A DNA stretch of 5,283 nt from Microcaldota archaeon (GCA_023248455.1 JAHFEN010000067.1:1-5283), one strand, 5' to 3'; counted from the first letter of the stretch, positions 1 through 4,554 are shown. Numbers and translations are program-made. The notes: a model not told the origin generated them from the letters alone.

Positions 1-336
1 GAAATAGAGAGCAGACGCTGCGTCGTATTCCGGGTGGGCGTCCAAGAAGCCAATCATGCGGTCCAGGTGGCTTGAGTGCGGCAGCATATCGGCATCCAGC
101 CAGAGGATGTACTCAAGCTCTGGCTTCATGGACAGGGCCGACTCAAGAAGTATGTGCCGCGCTTTGTCCAGGGGCATTGCCTCGTTCACGAAGGAGGTGA
201 CCGCCATACCCCTCGAGATGATGCCAGTGTACAGGTTCACGAACGAGGCCACGAACATCCCAGGGACGCTGTCCGTGACTGGGACAAGGATTGCCACCCC
301 GCGCCTCTTTTCTGGAAGATTGTCATCGCTGCCCAT
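1..336 (-). CDS. Glycosyltransferase-like protein (GT-A fold), N-terminal part, cut by window edge
   Basis: The minus strand is open from an ATG at 336-334 to the window edge, giving 112 residues with no stop. The N-terminus (about residues 13-20, GVAILVPV) looks like the first beta strand of a GT-A nucleotide-sugar binding fold. Residues 77-84 read ILWLDADM, a hydrophobic strand ending in a DxD-type motif (D81-A-D83), which in GT-A glycosyltransferases binds the metal and sugar nucleotide. The intervening stretch ending KARHILLESAL also suits this fold. Substrate and acceptor cannot be told. The ATG at 336 is preceded by a GGGTGTGG stretch that may serve as ribosome binding site; an in-frame GTG at 345 is the only other start before an upstream stop at 372-370. 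Open frames on the plus strand here are antisense shadows. The family call is from motif reading only, and the C-terminal part, which would settle it, is missing. Confidence 0.72.
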   Translation of the reverse strand, partial: MGSDDNLPEKRRGVAILVPVTDSVPGMFVASFVNLYTGIISRGMAVTSFVNEAMPLDKARHILLESALSMKPELEYILWLDADMLPHSSHLDRMIGFLDAHPEYDAASALYF

Positions 337-368
337 AAACCACACCCGTGCATTTTGGAAAATAAGTG

Positions 369-376
369 TTTATAAT
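369..376 (-). promoter_or_regulatory. Putative TATA box for the glycosyltransferase-like gene
   Basis: Read on the minus strand this is TTATAAAC. It lies about 33-40 bases before the ATG at 336, so a start of transcription near 345-348 would leave a leader of roughly 10 bases. The call rests on AT-richness and spacing only. Confidence 0.4.
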
Positions 377-513
377 AGCGCCCCGACCGTGCGCATACGA
401 CAGAAATAGCTTAGCCCACGCCCTTCCAGGAGTGGTTTTTATTGACGATTACCTCTTTCGACGTAAAAATATATAATATTACCTCTAAAACAGCTGAAAC
501 GAATGTCGTTGGT

Positions 514-525
514 TTGTATATACAA
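514..525. repeat. 12-base perfect palindrome TTGTATATACAA
   Basis: TTGTATATACAA equals its own reverse complement. It sits in AT-rich DNA about 117 bases before the TATA box of the cation transporter gene, where a dimeric regulator could bind. No known operator is recognised, and short AT palindromes also arise by chance. Confidence 0.4.
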
Positions 526-641
526 CTATTATTAGTTATTAATAATTTGTTGATAGTAAAATCGGAATTTAATGGTGGCGTGAGCAGGTAAAAAGTTAAT
601 AGAAACTGCCAGAAGACGACTTTTTATCACATCGGAGACAC

Positions 642-648
642 TTTAAAT
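642..648 (+). promoter_or_regulatory. Putative TATA box for the cation transporter gene
   Basis: TTTAAAT ends 35 bases before the ATG at 684. Initiation about 25-27 bases downstream, near 670, would leave a leader of about 12-14 bases that just includes the GAAGG ribosome-binding-like stretch at 672-676. Confidence 0.45.
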
Positions 649-683
649 GTAATGACTCCAAATCTGCTCGCGAAGGTTTAGCA

Positions 684-1301
684 ATGTCTCCAATAATTAG
701 GAAAAAGAACATCAAGAAGGCGCTCTTCGCGCAGTATTCCCTTTTAGGCTACAACCTGGCAGAGGGAATTCTTTCAGTATTCTTCGGTTCCGGAGCAGGA
801 AGCATCGCCCTAATCAGCTTTGGATTGGACAGCTTCGTTGAGTCGTTGTCTACCATTATAGTGACTTTGAGATTGAGAAAGTCCGGCAAAACGAGCTTCG
901 AGGAAGAAGAACAGCACGAAAAAAGGGCAATGAAGCTGGTCGGCTATTCGTTCATCGTGCTTGCCATTTATGTGATATTTGAGTCATTAAGGAAGCTTCT
1001 CCTTCACGAAATTCCAGAAGCTTCTGTTCCAGGTATTCTGATTGCGCTGGCATCAATCCTCGTCATGTCACGCATGGCAAAATACAGGCATGACCTTGGG
1101 CACGAGCTGAAAATTGACTCGCTGGTTGCAGATTCCAAGCAGACCCAGTTATGTGTCTATATGTCCTATGCCCTTCTCGCAGGAATAGGGCTGAACTTCC
1201 TTTTTAGCTGGTGGTGGGCTGACCCATTGGCAGGCCTAATCATTGCAACTCTGGCTTTCTGGGAAGGCAAAAAGGCACTGGAAGGAAAGACGTGCTGTTG
1301 A
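684..1301 (+). CDS. Short CDF-type cation transporter (membrane domain only)
   Basis: A 205-residue integral membrane protein resembling the transmembrane core of cation diffusion facilitators, which export divalent metals such as zinc, cobalt or iron by proton exchange. About six hydrophobic segments can be placed: roughly 12-34, 40-62, 84-106, 113-130, 156-176 and 178-194. Segment 2 carries SFGLDSFVES (D49, E53), in the place of the metal-site HxxxD/DxxxD residues of CDF helix 2. Before segment 5 there is DSLVADSKQT (D145, D150), matching the second metal-site pair, and WWADPLAGLIIA at about 177-188 is a typical CDF helix 6 signature. The protein lacks the usual C-terminal cytoplasmic metal-sensing domain and ends in Cys-Cys. 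The acidic loop EEEEQHE (residues 73-79) is also visible. The start has a weak GAAGG site 7 bases upstream. A T-tract follows the stop, so it is probably a single transcription unit. Metal specificity is unknown. Confidence 0.82.
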   Translation: MSPIIRKKNIKKALFAQYSLLGYNLAEGILSVFFGSGAGSIALISFGLDSFVESLSTIIVTLRLRKSGKTSFEEEEQHEKRAMKLVGYSFIVLAIYVIFESLRKLLLHEIPEASVPGILIALASILVMSRMAKYRHDLGHELKIDSLVADSKQTQLCVYMSYALLAGIGLNFLFSWWWADPLAGLIIATLAFWEGKKALEGKTCC

Positions 1302-1304
1302 AGC

Positions 1305-1313
1305 TTTTTCTTT
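1305..1313 (+). terminator. Oligo-T terminator after the cation transporter gene
   Basis: TTTTTCTTT begins three bases after the stop codon ending at 1301. Archaeal RNA polymerase terminates at T-rich stretches on the coding strand without needing a stable hairpin. The next gene has its own promoter just downstream, which fits termination here. Confidence 0.45.
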
Positions 1314-1326
1314 GAAAGTAAGAAGA

Positions 1327-1334
1327 TTTATTAA
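1327..1334 (+). promoter_or_regulatory. TATA box for the ArsR-SHOCT-DsrE operon
   Basis: TTTATTAA is preceded by a purine run (AGAAGA, 1321-1326) that could act as a BRE. Its centre is about 27 bases before the A of the ATG at 1358, so transcription should start at or within a few bases of the start codon. Confidence 0.6.
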
Positions 1335-1335
1335 T

Positions 1336-1347
1336 ATATTCGAATAT
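1336..1347. promoter_or_regulatory. Probable ArsR-family operator, palindrome ATATTCGAATAT
   Basis: A perfect 12-base palindrome lies between the TATA box and the start of the regulator gene, followed by a further partial copy (AATATTC, 1343-1349). ArsR-family dimers commonly bind AT-rich imperfect palindromes over their own promoters. A dimer bound here would overlap the polymerase footprint, so repression by occlusion and autoregulation are likely. Binding is inferred. Confidence 0.5.
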
Positions 1348-1357
1348 TCTAATATAT

Positions 1358-1684
1358 ATGGGAGATGACATTTATCAGTTGCATGCCGAGATGTGCAAGG
1401 TGTTCTCAAACCCGATAAGGATAAAGCTGCTCAATCTCTTGAGGGATGGCAAGGAGCATTCTGTCAGCGAACTTCAGAAAGCGACTGGCTTGGGGCAGGC
1501 CAACCTCTCGCAGCACCTTGGCATCATGAGGCACAAGGGCGCAGTATTACCAAAAAGAAAGGGGCGGCAGATTTTGTATCGCATTTCAGACAAGAAAATA
1601 ATCGTGGCTTTCGACATAATCCGCTCAGTGCTTTCAAAAAACCTCAAGAGCCGCCAGCGCATGCTGAAAAATGAGGTGTTGTAG
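1358..1684 (+). CDS. ArsR-family winged-helix transcriptional regulator
   Basis: A 108-residue protein of normal length for ArsR regulators. Residues 9-30 (HAEMCKVFSNPIRIKLLNLLRD) match the family's first helices with the typical 'F-x-NP-x-R-x-x-LL' signature. Residues 35-59 form the helix-turn-helix (SVSELQKATGLGQANLSQHL) and 61-76 the wing (GAVLPKRKGRQILYRI). The metal-binding CxC motif of helix 3 in ArsR/SmtB sensors is absent; the same place reads GQANLSQHL. The only cysteine is C13, so a classical metal or two-cysteine persulfide sensor is not supported. No ribosome binding site precedes the ATG and the TATA box is about 27 bases away, so the message is probably leaderless. The stop codon abuts the ATG of the next gene, indicating one operon. 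It probably represses its own operon through the palindrome at 1336-1347; the signal is unknown. Confidence 0.88.
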   Translation: MGDDIYQLHAEMCKVFSNPIRIKLLNLLRDGKEHSVSELQKATGLGQANLSQHLGIMRHKGAVLPKRKGRQILYRISDKKIIVAFDIIRSVLSKNLKSRQRMLKNEVL

Positions 1685-2320
1685 ATGAGATTTGCAGTTT
1701 TGGTTTTCATTCTGATGCTCTTTGGGTTTGCAATGGCAACGATGAGCACTGAAGAGCTAACCAAGGCAAAGCAGCTGATTGATTCGAATGTGAGCTGCGG
1801 CAACCTTTCGGACAGCCAACTTGAGCTCATAGGCGAGTATTACATGGAGCAGATGCACCCTGGGCAGGCGCATGAAGTGATGGACCAGATGATGGGTGGC
1901 GAAGGTTCGCAGAGCCTGAAAAGCGTCCACATACAGATGGCAGAGGTGCTTTACTGCGGAAAAACAGGCACTCCAGCAACATACGGTGGAATGATGGGGA
2001 TGATGCCCATGATGGGCAGGTTCGCTGGGGGCGGGATGATGAGGGGAGCCGGAGGGTATGGTTTGAATGGCTTGGGTGCTTATGGGCTTGGAAATGGAAT
2101 GATGGGCGGATATGGTGGCATGATGGGCTACGGCGCATGGGGCTGGCAGAGTATTCTTTTCTGGCTTCTGGCAATTGCAGCACTCGTCTTGCTGGTATTT
2201 TGGCTCTACAAGAAAGCAAGCGGAGACACGCTCTCTGCGGCAGAGATACTGAAGCGGAGATATGCCAAGGGTGAGATTTCCAAAAAGAAGTATGCTGAGA
2301 TGAAAAAGGATTTGGATTAG
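1685..2320 (+). CDS. Met/Gly-rich membrane-anchored protein with C-terminal SHOCT domain
   Basis: A 211-residue protein. Residues 1-18 (MRFAVLVFILMLFGFAMA) are a probable signal peptide. A predicted extracytoplasmic region follows (about 20-150): a helical part with C38, H58, H63, H82 and C91, and then a low-complexity stretch at about 101-150 with six Met-Met pairs separated by glycines. A transmembrane helix lies at about 155-175, then a cytoplasmic tail whose last 30 residues (AAEILKRRYAKGEISKKKYAEMKKDL) match the SHOCT motif, a short helical oligomerisation element. Met-rich segments of secreted proteins often bind copper or silver, so a metal-related role is plausible but not shown. Translation is coupled to the regulator: the ATG directly follows its stop and a GAGGTG site lies at 1673-1678. 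An open frame on the opposite strand across this gene is an artefact of its composition. No exact function is recognised. Confidence 0.8.
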   Translation: MRFAVLVFILMLFGFAMATMSTEELTKAKQLIDSNVSCGNLSDSQLELIGEYYMEQMHPGQAHEVMDQMMGGEGSQSLKSVHIQMAEVLYCGKTGTPATYGGMMGMMPMMGRFAGGGMMRGAGGYGLNGLGAYGLGNGMMGGYGGMMGYGAWGWQSILFWLLAIAALVLLVFWLYKKASGDTLSAAEILKRRYAKGEISKKKYAEMKKDLD

Positions 2321-2336
2321 CCAGCTTGGTGGGCGC

Positions 2337-2651
2337 ATGAAAAAACTGACGGTTGTAATCAGCTCGAACGAGTCCGAGAAGGCGTGGAATGCGTTCAGGT
2401 TCGCAAACCTTGCAGTTGACAAAAAGGACAATGTAAAGGTATTCCTCATGAACAGCGGAGTGGAGTGCCTTGTGGATAAAGGAAAACATGATGTAAAGGC
2501 GCTCTCGGAAAAATTCGAGCAGAAGGGTGGCAAAGTCCTTGCCTGCGGCACATGCGTCAAAAGCAGAAAAATGGACAAGGTCTGCGAGATTTCGAACATG
2601 GAAAAGTTCTACAACCTCATTATGGAAAGCAACAAGACGGTATACATCTGA
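2337..2651 (+). CDS. DsrE/DsrF-family sulfur-relay-like protein
   Basis: A 104-residue cytoplasmic protein of typical DsrE-family length. The N-terminus (KKLTVVISSNESEKAWNAFR, residues 2-21) is the family's first strand and helix, followed by the strand VKVFLMNSGVEC (33-44). C44 lies where small DsrE/Tus-like proteins often carry a functional cysteine, and a second motif LACGTC (68-73) gives a CxxC pair (C70, C73), with C83 nearby. Related proteins carry persulfide sulfur between enzymes in sulfur oxidation or tRNA thiolation; many family members have no known role. The gene is 16 bases after the SHOCT gene, with a GGTGG site at 2328-2332, and is probably the last gene of the ArsR operon. The facing SQR-like flavoprotein makes a role in sulfur handling plausible. 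The persulfide role is inferred from family knowledge. Confidence 0.8.
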   Translation: MKKLTVVISSNESEKAWNAFRFANLAVDKKDNVKVFLMNSGVECLVDKGKHDVKALSEKFEQKGGKVLACGTCVKSRKMDKVCEISNMEKFYNLIMESNKTVYI

Positions 2652-2657
2652 AATATG

Positions 2658-2729
2658 CGAGCGATGGTGCCTTGCTCATCACTCGTGCAATCTTGAAATA
2701 ACAAAGCACACCATCAAATAAGTCGCTCG
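2658..2729. repeat. Interrupted inverted repeat between convergent genes
   Basis: CGAGCG (2658-2663) with ATGGTG (2664-2669) can pair with CACCAT (2709-2714) and CGCTCG (2724-2729), leaving nine unpaired bases between the two right-hand arms. The hairpin would sit in the 3' ends of both convergent transcripts, just after the DsrE stop (2651) and the FAD gene stop (2733). It may serve in 3' end formation or mRNA stability for either strand; there is no clear T-tract on the plus strand. Function is inferred. Confidence 0.45.
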
Positions 2730-2732
2730 TTA

Positions 2733-3890
2733 TCAATATGTGCCGAACCATCTATCCAGACGCTCGCGCTCGAATCTGCGCTTAGTTTCGAGGCCTTCTT
2801 TAGATGGCGGGCTCAAGGTAATCTTTGGCCCTTCTGGCGCAAGCAAGTCAACTTCTACTGGAGCAGCCTCCTCGTTTCCTGCATCAATGTAGCAAACACC
2901 TGTGCCGTCATATGCTATCGCCTTGCCCCCCTCTATGGCTGCAATCATGCTTCTTGCGAGCGCTGATGCCTGAGCCTCTGCCAATACCCCGGCTTTCGGG
3001 TGGGAATTCCCGTTTGGAAGTTTAAGCGCAGCGACATCTCCAAGTGCATAGACGTTCTCCACAGAGGTTTTGAGCGTATAGAGGTCCACCGGCACAAACC
3101 CTGAAGCGTCGGCAAGCCCTGCCTCCCGCACAACCTTGGGTGCGCGATGAGGTGGCACCGCGCCAAGGATGTCAAACGATAGTTCGAATCCATTTTCATA
3201 TGTGACTTTGTGATCTTGTGCATCGATTGCCTTGGGCTTGTGTTGAGGGAGGTATTCTATCCCTTTTTCCGCGAGCATCGTTTTTAATGCGTCACCAACC
3301 GCCTTTCCTGCCACAGGCATTGGCTGCGGTTCTGGCGTCGTGAGCACTATCCGAACGTTTTCCCGCACCCCGCGCTTCCGAAGAATATCGTCTATCAAGA
3401 ACGCATACTCGTATGGCATGGGCGGGCACTTGAACGGGGTGGACGATATAATGATAGCTATGGTTCCGCTTTTTATTGATCCGACCGCGCCCTTCAGTTT
3501 TAGCACGTGTTGCATATCGCAGAGATTGAGTCCTGCTTCTGCAAGCCCGGGCAATAACTCGGGCGCTAATTCTGCACCGAGCGCGATAACCAGGTAGTCG
3601 TATAAGATCCTGTGTTTTTTTGTTTGAACTGTGCTATTTTTCGTATCTATTGTAATGATTTCGTCACGGACGAACTTGACATGGTCCGCACTTAGTGCCG
3701 TGTAAGGCCGTTGTCCTTCACCTGCTTCCCTCCTCCCTGCCAATACCCATTGCATCGAGAAGCCCATGCTGAAATGCGTATTTTGATCAACAAGCGTGAC
3801 ATCTGCCTTTCCTGCTTTCGCAAGGTCATTAAGCTCGCTCGCTAAAGTAAGGCCCCCGAATCCTGCTCCCAGAATAACAACATTATCCAT
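2733..3890 (-). CDS. SQR/FCSD-like FAD-dependent oxidoreductase
   Basis: A 385-residue flavoprotein of the pyridine-nucleotide-disulfide-oxidoreductase fold. The N-terminus MDNVVILGAGFGG carries the dinucleotide-binding GxGxxG (residues 8-13). YDYLVIALGAE (97-107) is the second FAD-fold motif, and NVYALGDVAAL (279-289) with PKAGVLAEAQA (298-308) is the C-terminal FAD motif. TPFKCPPMPYEYA (151-163) resembles the redox-cysteine region of sulfide:quinone oxidoreductases and flavocytochrome c sulfide dehydrogenase flavoproteins (C155); a third cysteine lies in GVCYIDAG (C333), with C124 in between in the fold. It probably oxidises sulfide or a related sulfur compound and passes electrons to quinone or another carrier at the inner face of the membrane. 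An NADH-dependent role cannot be excluded. The ATG at 3890 is chosen because GGAGGTG is 7 bases before it; the ATG at 3896 is only one base from it. It converges on the ArsR operon, 81 bases away. Confidence 0.86.
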   Translation of the reverse strand: MDNVVILGAGFGGLTLASELNDLAKAGKADVTLVDQNTHFSMGFSMQWVLAGRREAGEGQRPYTALSADHVKFVRDEIITIDTKNSTVQTKKHRILYDYLVIALGAELAPELLPGLAEAGLNLCDMQHVLKLKGAVGSIKSGTIAIIISSTPFKCPPMPYEYAFLIDDILRKRGVRENVRIVLTTPEPQPMPVAGKAVGDALKTMLAEKGIEYLPQHKPKAIDAQDHKVTYENGFELSFDILGAVPPHRAPKVVREAGLADASGFVPVDLYTLKTSVENVYALGDVAALKLPNGNSHPKAGVLAEAQASALARSMIAAIEGGKAIAYDGTGVCYIDAGNEEAAPVEVDLLAPEGPKITLSPPSKEGLETKRRFERERLDRWFGTY

Positions 3891-3896
3891 TGGCAT

Positions 3897-3904
3897 TCAC
3901 CTCC
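3897..3904 (-). promoter_or_regulatory. Strong ribosome binding site that decides the FAD gene start
   Basis: On the minus strand the sequence is GGAGGTGA, a near-perfect complement to the archaeal 16S 3' end. It touches the ATG at 3896 but sits 7 bases (from GGTG) before the in-frame ATG at 3890, so the second is the likelier start. Confidence 0.65.
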
Positions 3905-3922
3905 TTCCTTCAACTCCTGTTC

Positions 3923-3930
3923 TATATAAA
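3923..3930 (-). promoter_or_regulatory. Putative TATA box for the SQR-like gene
   Basis: TTTATATA on the minus strand. The usual spacing of 24-27 bases from its centre would put transcription start near 3900, inside the ribosome binding site. So either the start of transcription is somewhat upstream or the site acts in a very short leader. Confidence 0.45.
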
Positions 3931-4116
3931 GCTTTTTCAATGCGTTGTCGTTTTGTAGCATCAGACTGTTCGTCTATCGTATCGCTTTTTTAATTTTCAA
4001 TCTAACCAAGAAAGTTTCCGACAGAGCGCAACACTTGGAAGTTCGACGCCCTCCAGATTATTTTTGCAATTTTTCCATTTCTCAGATGTAAAATTAGCAC
4101 TTTTTTGACCAGTTCA

Positions 4117-4188
4117 CGCCCCGACCGGGATTCGAACCCGGGTCGCCAGATTGACAATCTGGAATGCTAACCACTACACCATCGAGGC
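4117..4188 (-). tRNA. tRNA-Asp(GTC)
   Basis: A complete cloverleaf of 72 bases. The acceptor stem GCCTCGA/TCGGGGC has seven pairs, with one T-G. The D arm is GTGT/GCAT with loop AGTGGTTA. The anticodon arm is CCAGA, loop TTGTCAA, TCTGG, giving anticodon GTC for aspartate. The variable region is CGAC and the T arm CCGGG, loop TTCGAAT, CCCGG. The discriminator is G (4117), usual for tRNA-Asp. CCA is not encoded. No intron is present. It lies 19 bases after the tRNA-Tyr gene on the same strand, so the two are likely processed from one transcript. Confidence 0.96.
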
Positions 4189-4222
4189 TTTTTTCAAGGA
4201 TACGGAATCCCGCCAGTGTGAT

Positions 4223-4350
4223 TTGTTCAACGCCTTTGCCATTTTCCGTGAACGCTTCCCTCTTTTTCGCCGAAGCGAAAAAGGGGCGCGATTTTCCTCG
4301 CAGAAAATCGCCGTTACGAGCGTGCCCATCTGGAGCGAGCAAAAGGGTTC
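4223..4350 (-). other. tRNA-Tyr intron 2 (T-loop, site 58/59), strongly folded
   Basis: 128 bases. G53-T54-T55-C56 pairs with GAAC (4228-4225) as a four-pair central helix. The 5' bulge is A57 A58|G and the 3' bulge is AA|A, each three bases and cut after the second, as in a canonical bulge-helix-bulge. The inner stem is AACcCTTTTGC (4349-4339) with GCAAAGGcGTT (4239-4229), with one C-C mismatch and one T-G pair. Inside are two perfect nine-pair hairpins, at 4311-4288 and 4283-4262; the latter has a TTCG loop closed by C-G and is extended by CCC/GGG past a bulged A. No open reading frame or C/D box was found in it. Confidence 0.85.
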
Positions 4351-4371
4351 TTGAACACACAACATCTTGAT

Positions 4372-4413
4372 AACTGCCGGCACAATCGCCGACTGCCGAG
4401 ACTGATTGCCTTA
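4372..4413 (-). other. tRNA-Tyr intron 1 (anticodon loop, site 37/38)
   Basis: 42 bases. The exon bases C32-T33-G34-T35 can pair with GCAG (4377-4374) near the intron end, giving a four-pair central helix. The bulge TT|A lies on the 3' side, and A36-G37|T starts the 5' bulge. This matches the bulge-helix-bulge recognised by the archaeal splicing endonuclease, although the 5' bulge is looser than the canonical three bases because the inner helix (GGCA/TGCC) begins two bases later. Confidence 0.85.
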
Positions 4414-4501
4414 CTACAGCCAAGCGCTCTACCAGGTTGAGCTATGGCGGGAAATGATTTTCCATATCCTTGAACTGCTCTGTTAGATTATCGGCAAAAT
4501 G

Positions 4502-4509
4502 TTTAAATA
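4502..4509 (+). promoter_or_regulatory. TATA box for trpB2, possibly shared with tRNA-Tyr
   Basis: TTTAAATA follows a purine-rich GGCAAAATG that could be a BRE. Transcription would start near 4530-4533, leaving a leader of about 22-25 bases with the ribosome binding site. The core TTTAAA is a palindrome and lies about 50 bases before the tRNA-Tyr 5' end on the minus strand, so it could also serve that gene. Confidence 0.55.
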
Positions 4510-4554
4510 GAGTGACAAGGGAGATTAGCCTAAGTGTGTTTGGGAGGTGTGGAA

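Larger units (their letters stand above)
337..683. other. Non-coding divergent intergenic region
   Basis: About 350 bases with no convincing gene on either strand; the longest small frames I checked by eye end after a few codons. The left third is GC-rich (for example GCGC arms near 378-394). From about 441 onward it is strongly AT-rich. It holds the two divergent promoters, a small hairpin followed by five T's (416-440), a nine-base direct repeat ATTACCTCT at 448-456 and 478-486 (30-base spacing), and a 12-base palindrome at 514-525. No tRNA or CRISPR-like pattern was seen. Confidence 0.6.
3897..4116. other. Non-coding region between SQR-like gene and tRNA-Asp
   Basis: About 220 bases. It holds the SQR-like promoter at one end and the tRNA 3' flank at the other. 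I see no gene and no clear tRNA or C/D-box pattern. On the minus strand, TTTT at about 4091-4094 downstream of tRNA-Asp is a weak candidate for termination of the tRNA transcript. Confidence 0.45.
4208..4451 (-). tRNA. tRNA-Tyr(GTA) interrupted by two introns
   Basis: Three exons are needed to make a full cloverleaf: 4451-4414, 4371-4351 and 4222-4208 (38+21+15 = 74 bases). The acceptor CCCGCCA/TGGCGGG pairs perfectly, with C1-G72 and discriminator A73, both identity elements of archaeal tRNA-Tyr. The D arm is GCTC/GAGC with loop AACCTGGTA. The anticodon stem CTTGG/TCAAG closes with one G-T pair and the loop reads CTGTAG then A38, giving anticodon GTA. The variable region is ATGTT. The T arm is GTGTG, loop TTCAA+AT, CACAC, perfect only after splicing. 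Intron 1 (42 bases) is at the canonical 37/38 site. Intron 2 (128 bases) is in the T-loop at 58/59, where a splice one base later (59/60) is also arithmetically possible. No CCA is encoded. Any open frames across this region are shadows. Confidence 0.93.

Noticed and set aside
56..409. Plus-strand open frames over the first 400 bases
   Set aside because: They are antisense to a minus-strand frame with clear GT-A features (strand, DxD) that is open to the window edge; their own translations show no recognisable motif.
1757..2599. Long minus-strand open frames (280 and 220 residues) over the SHOCT and DsrE genes
   Set aside because: The predicted proteins are His/Ser/Pro-rich composition shadows of the Met/Gly-rich coding strand, and the plus strand has a coherent signal peptide, membrane helix, SHOCT and DsrE domains with proper ribosome binding sites.
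4223..4350. C/D-box guide RNA inside the tRNA-Tyr intron
   Set aside because: No RTGATGA C box with a matching CTGA D box was found in it.
4201..4360. The hairpins at 4262-4311 as a transcription terminator or CRISPR-like repeat
   Set aside because: They lie inside the tRNA-Tyr intron, are not followed by a T-tract in the direction of transcription, and are not repeated at regular spacing.
4094..4423. Minus-strand and plus-strand open frames across 4094-4423
   Set aside because: They run through tRNA-Asp and the tRNA-Tyr exons and introns, which are much better supported.
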